Shown here: positions 24,460 to 34,519 of the stretch, piece after piece | Position numbering within the stretch: the first letter of the stretch is position 1 | Layout: every line of letters starts with the position of its first letter | NCBI GenBank assembly: GCA_944990035.1 | Contig: CALYLX010000008.1 | Location: forward strand, 558,001-622,000 | Origin: Clitopilus passeckerianus | Lineage: Eukaryota > Basidiomycota > Agaricomycetes > Agaricales > Entolomataceae | Direction: 5' to 3' | Length of the DNA stretch: 64,000 bases | Notes under the pieces: model-generated | Database searches by the model: none | Told to the model about the DNA's origin: nothing | The model's input: the letters and a program-made list of their open reading frames with translations, nothing else | Made by a program: the position numbers and the translations under genes

Positions 24460-24533
24460 CAGTCGGTAAGCTCAATTGGTAGGGGTGTCATGTCAATAAT
24501 GCAAAGATGTTGGATTTTACCACCACGTTCACC
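24460..24533 (+). pseudogene. Decayed tRNA-Ile-like sequence
   Basis: The stretch reads AGTCGGTAAGCTCAATTGGT, then ATGTCAATAATGCAAAGATG, TTGGATTTTACC and CACGTTCACC. It lines up along the whole length of the two intact tRNA-Ile genes in this window. It keeps the D-loop core and an AAT-containing anticodon region, but the acceptor and T stems are broken. It is best read as a tRNA pseudogene left by duplication of the tRNA-Ile unit. It lies about 430 bases before 7TM copy B. Confidence 0.72.
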
Positions 24534-24961
24534 GACAAAGAGCACCTGCAGGAATGATTGGGTCTTCTATTTTTTGTTCGACCAATCACCATCTCGCGAA
24601 AGGCAATCAAAAATAGATCCTCTGATATTGATCAGCCTCCTGGCCAACTCATTGCAGACTCACCACACTGATCTTCCCCACCGCGCTCACGCTTTGTATT
24701 GAACCATGTGTAACTTGGAATTTTCGCTCATCATTCAGCACCCGGCATAGTGCTGCGCTCAGCCTAAACTGTTATCAAAAACATGAGATCCATGCTGATC
24801 CATGCATGCTGTCGCGCCCGTAATCTGATCTCTGATCGCAAAGCTTCCTCAAGCCTTCTCTTAAAGATATCTGGCTCTAAGAAGTCCTACCTCAATGACG
24901 AGCGCCTCGTTTCCCCCCTCCTCTACAGTATCGAAAGCAGGCAGGCCTCTGTAACCCGAAG

Positions 24962-26325
24962 ATGACGCCGAGCGACATTGAGCTCCTCAAAACGCTTGGA
25001 CAGAACATCTTGTTCAATTTCTCTACTGCACTAGCGTCTGTGTTAGCCTACGGTACGTCACTGGAGCCTACCTGTCAACTCACGGAAGAACTGATTCTGT
25101 CTCTGGTATCTGGTAGGCGTAGGTGCTTGCCTCTATATCTACTCGGTATGGATTTATCTGTACATCCTCTTTCTTACAAGACGAGGCCACTCTCTAACCA
25201 GTCGAGCAGAGCGAAAGGACGTGGAACCCGGACCACTATAATTCTAGTGTCTGCTTGTTTCTTGCTAAGCAGTATCGACATGATTTGCCGCAGTATCCTA
25301 TCGATATCTATCATACTTGGTGGCCTCACTGAGGGTGGTAGCGATGTACTATTGGTCAATCTGCAAAGGGCAACCACCAACCTCGTCGTCTTGACCCCTA
25401 TAAGCACTTTTACAGAGGCATTCTTGGTAGGATCATAGTTTCGCACATAACTTCGGATCTTTCCAACTGGACATTCCTTTGGATTGCCATAAGTGACGCC
25501 GTCGTTATATGGCGTGCAAGGGTTCTCAAGTGTGGCAACAGGCTCGTTATGTCACTGCTGTTTAGCCTGTTTGTGGTCAATCTCGGTAGGTCAACTTATC
25601 TTTCCCATGCTCGCCTTTTAGCTTACCACTCGTTGGAAACTCGAAAGCGGCATCCATCTCGGTCCGAATATACACTGAGTTTTGCGTAGCCACAGACGTG
25701 GAAACGGAAAACAGTACAATGATTCAAATCGTTATTCTTGAGCTTCACCTGATAACTTCGTTCCTCACCAATCTCCTGGCTACTTATATGATCTATCACG
25801 AGTTCAGGTGCGTATTAACTGAGCTTCTTCGGAACATCGGAAATGAACAGTTCTCAACAGGAGACACCGAAGCCGATTTCTCGATGTGGGTACGAAGGCA
25901 ACAACAAATGTCACCCCAACACAAAGGGTTATGATACTACTTGTCGAATCCGGAGCCATTCTCTGTTTTTTACAGGTACGTAGCTTTTCCCAGCTGATGT
26001 GTAGGTAGCTGAAAGACATCTAGCTCATCGCTGCCGCCATCTGCCCATTCAGTGACGACAGGTGGAATACCAAAAATCTTGCGCTCTTGTCTCTCTTCGA
26101 AGTTGCAACTGCGCTTACTTACAGATTTTGCGTGAGTACCCTGGAATTATTCGAAATTCGGCACTCACGAACATACTTTTCCAGGCCATCTACCCGACAC
26201 TCGTGATTGTCTTCGTCCAATTACGGGTCTCCATATTTGACAACCATAAGATGGATGAAATAAGCTTCCATCTGGACATCACGCCTAACAGTCAAGGAGC
26301 AGCTGGAGGCTTGCAGTCAATATAA
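24962..26325 (+). CDS. Seven-transmembrane-like protein, copy B (intact)
   Basis: This multi-pass membrane protein belongs to a basidiomycete-expanded family without known function. Hydrophobic segments in order are LFNFSTALASVLAYG, GACLYIYSVWIYL, TTIILVSACFLLSSID, WIAISDAVVIWRARVLKCG plus LLFSLFVVNLG, IVILELHLITSFLTNLLATY, MILLVESGAILCFLQLIAAA and AIYPTLVIVFVQLRVS, giving seven in total. Exons are joined by short introns, for example a split glycine after VLAYG and a QLIAAA join. The frame ends at 26323-26325. Copy A has the same exon plan. The conserved WRARVL segment and the long inter-helix loop resemble receptor-like families, but ligand and coupling are unknown. Confidence 0.78.
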
Positions 26326-26679
26326 CTGCCTTAACAGACGCCAACGGGATATTTTCTCCCTCCCTTTCGTGACTTCGAACCGACCATACTACGAGTATAC
26401 CGCCCGAAAAGTCCCTGGTCGTCTTATTCAACTCCATGAAACCACGGGAAACTGTTGGTTTCGGTTGCTTCGGATAAACGAGGTCTGGAGCCCTCAGATG
26501 CAGACATTATATTTATATTTACAAGGACTCCGTCGTGTTGTTACAATCGCTAGAATATAGTATATCAACGTACCATAAGATTTCCCCTATATATGTCCAA
26601 CTTCGCGATGGTTCTGTTGAACTTTGATTCAGACGCTTTGAAGCTGCGACGGGCCGTCTCAGGCTGGCGAGCCTCGCAG

Positions 26680-26753
26680 GGCCAACTAGCTCAGTTGGTT
26701 AGAGCGTCGTGCTAATAACGCGAAGGTCTTGGGTTCGATCCCCACGTTGGCCA
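26680..26753 (+). tRNA. tRNA-Ile (anticodon AAT), copy 2
   Basis: This is nearly identical to copy 1, differing in the acceptor stem (GGCCAAC instead of GGCCGAC), which here pairs perfectly with GTTGGCC. The anticodon loop is CTAATAA and the T-arm is GGGTTCGATCCCC. It follows the stop of 7TM copy B by about 355 bases, repeating the gene order of the first unit. Confidence 0.96.
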
Positions 26754-27095
26754 TGCTGAATTGATATTTATATCTTTTTATTTGTCAATCATAGCAAAAA
26801 ATGGAAATTGGGTGCAAATGTTATGTTATCGTCGTGATCGAAATCGATAAGATCTGACATCATCCAAGGTCGCTGGTTCAATCATGAGGGCTCCATTGTT
26901 TACCCACTTCCATTCATTTGCTCAAGGCCAAGGTGACCCCGTCGATTGCCACAATATATAAACAGTGGATATCCCTTAGCGACAAGAATCTCAGAGTATT
27001 TGAACTTGGCCAGGTGCGTCGTCAGTCTGAGTTATGGCACAAAGACAACCTAAAGAACGACGTTTTTCCTTGCGGCTAAAAGCTTATCATACAAT
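26754..27095. other. Intergenic with a possible second tRNA remnant
   Basis: At about 26830-26895 the bases AAGATCTGACATC, CCAAGGTCGCTGGTTCAATC and GAGGGCTCC look like the anticodon arm and T-arm of a decayed tRNA. A D-arm is not recognisable. The rest is the promoter of the isomerase gene. Confidence 0.35.
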
Positions 27096-28785
27096 ATGAC
27101 TGTTGGACGGGTATTCAAAGTTGCACCCACGACACAATCTTACGATTGGGGTAAGATTGGACTGGAAGCAAAGGTAGCCCAGTTTGCGAACGAGTCGAAG
27201 CTCCCAGGGTTTCAACTGCAGAAAGAGAAGCCGTATGCTGAGGTGCGTCCTTTATCCGGAATTCGTACACAAGAGAAGACCGACGAGACCACGGAATTCA
27301 GTTATGGATGGGAACGCACCCGTCTGGACCATCGCGTCTCATAACCTCGGACTCTCAAGGCTCTTCACCATTGCAGGCCCTTACCTCGACCATCTCCTCG
27401 CTTTCCCTATCATCGGCACCTCTGCTATCTTCGCACCTGAAATCACATCCAGAACTAATCGGAGACAAAGTCCTCGACAAGTTTAAAGATGATGGCGCGA
27501 AGGAGGGTAACCTGCCTTTCTTGTTTAAAGTCCTCAGTATCCAAAAGGCTCTGAGTATCCAAAGTCATCCTGACAAGGAAACAGCTGTAAAGCTTCATAA
27601 AGAGCAACCTAATGTTTACAAAGGTACGTCCTCTCTTCTCTTGACAGTCGTTCCCCACTGAACTAGCCAAATAGACCCGAATCACAAACCTGAGATGGCG
27701 CTTGCCCTCACGCCTTTCGACGCTCTTTGCGGCTTTCGTCCCCTCCCCTCCATCCAACATTTCCTCTCTACCACTCCCGAGCTAAGCGCCCTCATTCCGC
27801 CTTCGATCCTATCCCAATTCAAAGAAGTTGCCTCCAAAACCGAGCCTACACCCGAAGCTCAATCTCCTAACGCAACCAGGGGCGGACCCAAGGAGAAGAA
27901 AGCGCTCCGTGACCTGTTCGCAGCAGTCATGACCGCTACCGATGATCTCTGGAAAGAGCAGCTCGTAAATCTAGTGCGGAGGTATAAGAGCCAGGAGATT
28001 AAGGATTTCTTGGATGCAGAAAAGACCGATGAGGATCAGGAGGTCAAGAAATGGGTGTTGAGGTTAAATGAACAGTTCCCTGGAGATATTGGGATCTTCT
28101 GCGTCTTTTTGTTGAACTTGGTGACCTTGAAGCCTGGAGAGGCTATCTTCCTGGGTGCTGGAGAGCCGCACGCGTATTTGAGTGGAGGTACGTTCAGTTC
28201 ATCCGGTCCTGGGCAACACTTCGGTTCGGTTTGCCATTCAATTCGTGACGTCACGCGTTTTTCTTCGTTCTCTCCTGCTTTCATGGCGCATATACCCATC
28301 TGCTCACTCACCTCCCTTCTCCCACAGAATGCATCGAATGCATGGCCAACTCTGATAACGTCATCCGCGCCGGGCTCACCCCCAAACTGCGTGACGTCCC
28401 CAACCTCATCTCAACATTAACCTACACTTCCGCACCACCGACCAACCAAATCGTACACACCACGCCTTTCCAAAATGGACCAGCAACCGGCGTTGGCAAG
28501 ATCTCCACCTTGTACGACCCACCGATCCCGGAATTCTCGGTGGTAGAGGTGAAGTTCACGAGAGGCACTATGCAGTGGGAGACGCATAAGCCTGTAGAAG
28601 GGCCGAGTTTGATCGTGGTTACGGAGGGGAAGGGTTATGTTAATTGGAAAGGTGAAGAGGGGAAGGAGGAGACGTTGCATGTTGGGACTGGGGATGTGTT
28701 CTTTGTTGGTGCTGGGATGGAGTTGCAATATAGTAATGGCGCCGAGGGAGATTTCGTGCTGTATAGGGCTTTTGTTGAGGCCTAA
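27096..28785 (+). CDS. Mannose-6-phosphate isomerase, type I
   Basis: This zinc enzyme interconverts fructose-6-phosphate and mannose-6-phosphate, feeding GDP-mannose synthesis for glycans and the cell wall. It starts VFKVAPTTQSYDWGKIG. LWMGTHPSGPS is reached across an intron. The core KVLSIQKALSIQSHPDK supplies zinc ligands Gln and His, followed by DPNHKPEMALALTPFDALC, then GEAIFLGAGEPHAYLSG | ECIECMANSDNVIRAGLTPK with the third and fourth ligands. A C-terminal cupin half ends ELQYSNG...VLYRAFVEA at 28783-28785. Three introns are clear, the last unusually long at about 135 bases. The length of about 475 residues fits the family. It is the orthologue of yeast PMI40. Confidence 0.95.
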
Positions 28786-29384
28786 ATTCAAAACTCGGAT
28801 GTATTGTATCGTTTATATATCGAAATTATACTTGAAGTCTTCTGACCAACTCAATCACCTAGTAGCAGGTACCTGGGTTGGAAGGACGGGCAGACCCTTG
28901 CTAGGTGGACTCTCTGGGCAAGTTTCCTCAATTCCGAAGTCATGAGTTGAGCTCCTCTTTTACCACCTTTCTGTACTATCTGATTCATGACAAAAAATAT
29001 TCCATGCGACTCACTGTGACGAAAACTGCCGTCATAGCCCTGCTGGTCCAGGAAGCGGCTCAAATGCGTTAGTTAATGCGTTCAGGTTCCGTTGTCATCT
29101 ATTGCCAGCATGGTAGATTGCAGAGTGCATCGCAAAACTATAATGGTGTTTGCTTGGGTTCGAATCCCGACGATGTATGTCGATGTATGTCGATTAGGCC
29201 ATGGGATGTTCTACTTTTTGGCAAGAGTTCATTTTTGGGGGCCCAAGTTCAGTCAAATTCTTTCTGTTGTCCATAAGGTAGATTTGAAGTATTTTGCTGG
29301 CAACCGACTGGAGCCCAGGCGAGAGCCAGGCTCTGCTGGTGATTCACCTTAAAGTTTAATTTAATTTAAAATTTAACTTAAAGG

Positions 29385-29397
29385 ACGCGTCGCGACG
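29385..29397. repeat. CpG-rich element ACGCGTCGCGACG, left copy
   Basis: The 13 bases ACGCGTCGCGACG are shared exactly with the palindrome at 35288. They contain ACGCGT, the sequence known as the MluI cell-cycle box in yeasts. The two copies lie about 0.55 kb before the first CCCH gene and 0.8 kb after the second. A role is speculation. Confidence 0.4.
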
Positions 29398-29835
29398 TGA
29401 GTGTCACGTCCCGTGGTTGCGTGTCACAACATTGACGGAACATTCGGTCACACATCTGGCCTGACTCCTTGTCTAACCTTTTCGAGTTGACCGTCCTTAT
29501 TGACAGTTCTACGCCAGCAGAGCTCATGCAATGTTCACCAACACGCTCATCTATGACTAATAATAAAACACGCTTTTAAATTTCCAATTGTTGAGCTGTA
29601 TGCTGGAAAATAGGCGTACCGAATCTGGAATGCAACAACGATTCTACTGGACCCACATCGGATACGGCAGGGCGCGCTAACCTTTTGTTCAAGACAATCA
29701 CGATCTCGCTTTTGACAGGAACAAAGACCAATGGACTCTGATATTGTGCTCCTGCCAACTCCTCGATTCACACGAAGTCGGGCGTATTGTCTCCCAGCAT
29801 TGTCTGCCAGCATGTCAACTCCACTGGCTTGTGGG

Positions 29836-29841
29836 TATAAA
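29836..29841 (+). promoter_or_regulatory. TATA box of the first CCCH gene
   Basis: TATAAA lies about 95 bases before the ATG at 29937, with C/T-rich sequence after it. Placement fits a fungal core promoter. Confidence 0.5.
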
Positions 29842-29936
29842 GCCGCGAATCGTGATGGAAAGGTCATCTACCTTCGGTCACGACAGTATTTCCATCTTTG
29901 CACACTTCTACTCTGCTTCTTCTCGAACTCTGAACA

Positions 29937-31812
29937 ATGGCTTCTCATCCTGAAGAAACTGGCGCAGCTGGCTGCCCTTCATCACACGAGACGTACAAAT
30001 TTTGTTGTCCTTGTACATGTCCTCGCGCTCAAACGTCTTTCATTAGTGCGCTGTATGCTGATGATTTCAATGCCCGTGCCGAGGCTTTGGAGTATCAATT
30101 CGCAACGCTCCAGGATGCGTTGACGACTTTACGCTCGAGCATAACCAACTCGAGATTAAACACAATGACCTGATGAGAGCAAAGGCATCATCGGAGGATG
30201 CAAGTCGTGTATGTGTTCCCCGCCCTCCGAAGTTGGTCCGTGCTGAAGGCCCCTCGTAGGCAAACCGCATCGTCGTTCTTCTTGACGGAGACGGTGACGT
30301 GTTTTCAACAGAATTGATCCAACAAGGTCGCGAAGGTGGCTATGCGGCTGCAGAGCAGCTTAGAACCATCGTAGAAAGCCATTTCAATGCCGAATTCGGG
30401 TGCAGACATTATGAGATCTGGGTCAAACTCTTTTTGAACAAGCGTGGGCTCATGCGGGCACTGGGACGAATCAGTCCGCCATTGGGCGAAATTTTCGAAG
30501 CCTTCTTGCTTGCATTTGGACAAGCCCGAGAGCAGTTTATGGTTGTTGACGTAGGGAATATGAAGGAAGCGGCGGATGTAAAATTGAGAGGTACGTTGAG
30601 TCAGATTACATCAGGAAGTAACAAACCTGACCTTCATGAGTTCAGCTCACCTGGAAGATGACCTAAAGAATCCTCGAACTTTCAAGGTCGTCTTTGGAGG
30701 TAAATACGCTTTAGCCCAGGTTTTAGTTCCCTTGCTCACCGCTTCTTTTCTTTCGCTAGGATGCCACGATAACGGTTACGCACTTGTGCTCAGATCCCAT
30801 ATGACGAACGGCCATAGAGACAAACTAATCCTCCTGCAAACCTACGAACAAATGGGAGCCGGAATTGCGGAGCTGGGCCTCCCAATCATTCCGACCTCGA
30901 ACCTGTTCTTGGCGGAGAAATTGGAGGCCATTATGCCGCCCAACTCTCCAAACTCACCCACCCATTTACTGACACGCGCCTCTCAAATGCCACTTCCGCT
31001 AACCCCCCAGTCCTTCCAATCCTTCACCTCCCCGTCCGACACGGCTTTCCTGCTCCCGACCTCGCCTGCGATTTCTATCCATGATTCGTGGACGGATCCT
31101 GAGTCTACAATCGATGACTCGGGGGTCGAGCTGGCTCCGCTTGATGAACTTCCGGCACAAACGTTGACGCTGCCAGAAAGGCACTCGCCTACGCTTCTTA
31201 ACACACTTCCTTCATTGGGGGCGAAGACCGTTGCTGCAGGGTTAGCTGGGCCAAAGCCGACTGGTCTTATTTGGGTGAATCCTGATCAGGTATGTTGACT
31301 CCAAGTCCCAACATACGCATCGAAACTGATGTTTCTATTCGTCTAGACTCTTAAAGAGCGTAGGTTTACTCCTCTTTTCCCTTCACTAGCGGTGCCCGTT
31401 AACCTGGAAGGCTTTCAGAAATGCTCAAACCGCGGCCATGCATCCATCATTACTTGGATGAGCTTCAAGGCTGTAATCGTAGAAACTGCACTTTCGGTCA
31501 TCACTATGACCTTACCCAGCTGCACCGACAGGAGCTTGCAGAAACCACGCCCTGTCCTCGTCGTAATAGAGGTACCCACGCTGACAGTCCATTCAAAGTC
31601 CTGACACTCATTGTTGGCATCTAGGTGGAGATTGCCGTTTCGGGACTTCATGTGTCTACGCCCACGAATGCCCCAAATTTCAGTCGTGCCCAGCCCAAAG
31701 GGTAGGCAGATGTAGATTTGTCGGTGGTGAGCGGATTGATTGACTGGTTAATGCCTGGTTGACTGATCGAAAACCAGCAAACATGCACGCGTCAGACATG
31801 CAATCCAATTGA
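29937..31812 (+). CDS. CCCH zinc-finger protein with NYN/PIN-like (DUF7923-type) domain, copy 1
   Basis: This is a paralogue of the gene at 32593. An N-terminal coiled-coil part is followed by the domain IVVLLDGDGDVF ... WVKLFLNKRGLMRALGR ... FMVVDVGNMKEAADVKL | AHLEDDL ... KVVFGG | CHDNGYALVL ... RDKLILLQTY. Next comes a Ser/Pro-rich linker of about 130 residues. The C-terminus carries CCCH fingers (CNRRNCTFGHH, CPRRNRGGDCRFGTSC with VYAH) and a CPAQRVGRCRF knuckle. The last exon ANMHASDMQSN matches the usual family ending. The acidic positions suggest an endoribonuclease fold, which is inference. One problem is that the coiled coil changes frame near 30135: EALEYQFATLQDALTTL and EHNQLEIKHNDLM are in different frames without an intron. 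Translation might instead begin at an ATG near 30172. Confidence 0.75.
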
Positions 31813-32592
31813 CGTCTGAACCGAGCAGGTTCTTTATGACTCGGAGTGACGCCAATACCGGTATCGGGCCCGTATTCTGGTGAAAAACCCTTGTCGAAAC
31901 CTATTGCCCCTACATATAGTGTGTCACTGTGTCGTTTTGGCCACTATGCAACTTCTATCCCTCGGAGATGAACCTTCAGTACTCTATATTCTACTGCGCC
32001 GGAGCATACGTTGAAAAGTTGACGAGAGTTAGCTGACACTTTGGGCACGATGGAGCCACACCTCGTGTTCAAGCAGTAATAACCACGACACGTTGCATCA
32101 AAGTACACCTACGTTCCTGGCGCTTGCAAAGTGTGATTCGATTACTCTTTCGGCGGTAAACTAGACTTTTTATTCAATTGTTGTCCTCCAAGCATTCCTT
32201 GCCCAGCCGGTCTTTTCCTGATCGCCCAAGCGGCGGCCTAACACTATTCTCAGGCCTTTCTTCTCTGGTGATTGGCCACGAAAGTCTGTGGAGATTCTGC
32301 CGGAACGGAGTCTTTGTGAAAGAGCATGGACCCACAGCATCACAACCCCACAACGTGTTAAGCCAAGTTAGGCGCTTCATTGGATATTGGAAGCTATACA
32401 CGCGCTGTGACAATTAGCAAAAGCTGTTGGTGTGAGCCGTTACTGGTACGGGCAGTGCAGAAAAGGCGCCTTCGACTGGTCAGCTGGGGTCCTCTACAGC
32501 TTTAAAAAGGGATGCTTTGAAAACGCCTTTTCACACCTATTTCCCTCTGCGTTCTACGCACAGGCGCCCAAGCAACAAAGTTCCCAGCAATA
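31813..32592. other. Intergenic between the two CCCH paralogues
   Basis: This is 0.78 kb. Mirror-image frames of 79 codons near 32175-32415 are not convincing. It contains the TATA-like element of the second paralogue. Confidence 0.4.
32511..32519 (+). promoter_or_regulatory. TATA-like element of the second CCCH gene
   Basis: TTTAAAAAG lies about 75 bases before the ATG at 32593, in a position similar to the TATAAA of the first paralogue. Confidence 0.4.
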
Positions 32593-34519
32593 ATGGCTAT
32601 CGACGGTGCCACAATGACATCCTCACCAATGTTACCACAAACGTATGAGACGTGATTCTAATTCCCCTCCCTTTCAAACCGCTCACCTAAGTCCTTGTCT
32701 AGCATATTGTTAGTCGATCAATTGAAAGGTATGACCAGCCCGTGTTCGCCCAGAATCTGTTACCTGATACTGGTCAAGGCAATCTGAATATCTTTTTGGG
32801 AAAAGAGGCGGAGTATTTAAACCGTATCGAGTCCCTCGAAGCTGCCCTCAGACGAACCGAACGCGCGTGGGACAGCTTGGACACTGAACATAACCAACTC
32901 AACAAACTATTCAACGAATTGAAGAAAGCGAAGGCTGATTTAGATACTTCGATCAAGGTAAGATACGCTTCCTCTCCGTATTTTTCTCCGTTCTCATCAC
33001 GACAACGACAGGGATATCGAGTTGTCGTTCTCTTAGATGGCGACGGTACCATATTCCTACCCGAATTGATACAACGTGGAAGCCAAGGCGGCTATGATGC
33101 AGCGCAACTGCTATCCAGCATAATCACGGACTATCTAAAGAAGCGATTCGGAAACAATCCTTACCAATTATGGGTGAAACTATTTCTAAACAAGCGGGGG
33201 CTTATGGATACGTTGGGGAGAACGGTGAACCAAGCGACCAAACACAACTTCGAGGATTTCCTCCTAGGGCTCAACCAAGCGTCCGACCGCTTCCTCATCG
33301 CCGACGTAGGAAATGTCAAGGAAGCGGCTGATTCTAAGATAAAGGGTACGTAACGTCCGATGAAGTGGAATGGCTTCAGTCTTACTTGTCGGAACCCAGC
33401 TCACCTCGAAGACGACCTAAGGATACCTCAAACATATAAAGTCATTTTTGGAGGTACGGAAACTACAACTTCCGAAAACTTTGCTACTAGTACTCAGCAT
33501 CTCGCCTCACAGGCTGCCACGACAATAGCTATGTCTCGGCACTCAGATCTCATATTACCGATCGATTCAAGGATAAATTAATTCTATTGCAAAGTTACAA
33601 GGAAATAGCAACTGGGTTGACAGGACTGGACTTACCAGTCATTCCTACGTCAAATCTCTTCATTCCTGAGAAGCTCGGGGCCCCACGCAATATCCCTAGC
33701 CCCGTCCTATCCCCTGCTAAGCCACCGGGTCTCAAGGCACCCCATACTCTTGTGAACCATTCCACCGCTGATCAAGCTCCATCGTCACCTACGGGATCCC
33801 AGGATTCTCAAGAATCCAAAACCGACTGGAGTACCGTTCCCTCGTTTCGCCACAAATCGAGCTCTAGCCAATCATCTCGCAGAGATCCTCAAATAGTCAA
33901 TCGGACGAGCAACGAGGATCAAAAGTCGAAGCATGATAGTGCAGAGCCCGCTGCAGATGAAATTCGCGTGGATCCCAAGCGCGTAAGTCTACCTAATATT
34001 CATAAATGATGAGCTGTACGCAAATCTCATTCATATCTTTCAGACTCTAGCGGAACGTGAGTTCGCTTTTCCTGTCCCACCAATCCGACCGAGCTGATAA
34101 CTGTTGTAGAGAAACTCAAGGTTCCCCCCTGCAACCACCATTATTTGAATTCTACGGGCTGTAAGCATGGCTCCGAATGTCGCTACTTTCACGACTACGT
34201 CGGCCTGACCGCGGAACACTACAAAGAGCTTGAAGCTAATGCCAGAAAGAATCCGTGTCCGTTTGTGAACGACGGTAAGGAAACTACTCTTTACTCCCCG
34301 GCATCTACCTAATTGCCCCATTGCAGGCAATACCTGCCCTTGGGATTCGTGTATCTATGGCCATTTCTGTCCTTCACTTCCTAAGTGCCCCTTCCAGAAG
34401 CAAGGAATATGCAAGTTCAAGGGAGGCGAGTCACACAATCAGTCGTTCGATGTTATCATACTAACTGAACAACAGCGGGAATGCACAAGGACCCTAACGC
34501 AAATGGCACGAAGCGCTAA
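32593..34519 (+). CDS. CCCH zinc-finger protein with NYN/PIN-like (DUF7923-type) domain, copy 2
   Basis: This is the clean copy of the pair, about 500 residues. MAIDGATMTSSPMLPQT is spliced to a coiled coil (EYLNRIESLEAALRRTERA, TEHNQLNKLFNELKKAK). The domain follows: YRVVVLLDGDGTIFLPELIQ, WVKLFLNKRGLMDTLGR, FLIADVGNVKEAADSKIK | AHLEDDLRIPQTYKVIFGG | CHDNSYVSALRSHIT and DKLILLQSYKEIATGL. A long Ser-rich linker follows. The fingers come next (CNHHYLNSTGCKHGSEC with RFH, then CPFVNDGNTCPWDSC with IYGH) and a CPFQKQGICKF knuckle. The last exon, AGMHKDPNANGTKR, is reached only with a GC-AG intron (34426-34475, branch site ACTAAC). Nucleic-acid binding is likely; nuclease activity is inferred from the placement of Asp residues. 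The Regnase family has a comparable NYN plus CCCH layout. Confidence 0.86.

Larger units (their letters stand above)
28786..29936. other. 1.15 kb intergenic with AT-rich palindromic tract and a tRNA-like B box
   Basis: No protein-coding gene is seen. Near 29155-29172 the bases TTGGGTTCGAATCCCGA form a good T-arm with a perfect B-box core, but the rest of a cloverleaf is not clear. At 29351-29383 there is an A/T-only tract of TTTAAATT-type repeats, followed by a CpG-rich palindromic piece (see repeat at 29385). The promoter of the first CCCH gene fills the right end. Confidence 0.5.

Noticed and set aside
29351..29384. A/T-only palindromic tract considered as a replication origin or transposon end
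   Set aside because: No matching partner copy, flanking duplication or origin motif could be recognised; low-complexity sequence is the simpler reading.
29731..30123. Plus-strand frame of 130 codons overlapping the start of CCCH copy 1
   Set aside because: Out of frame with the CCCH gene and starts upstream of its TATA box; no known domain.
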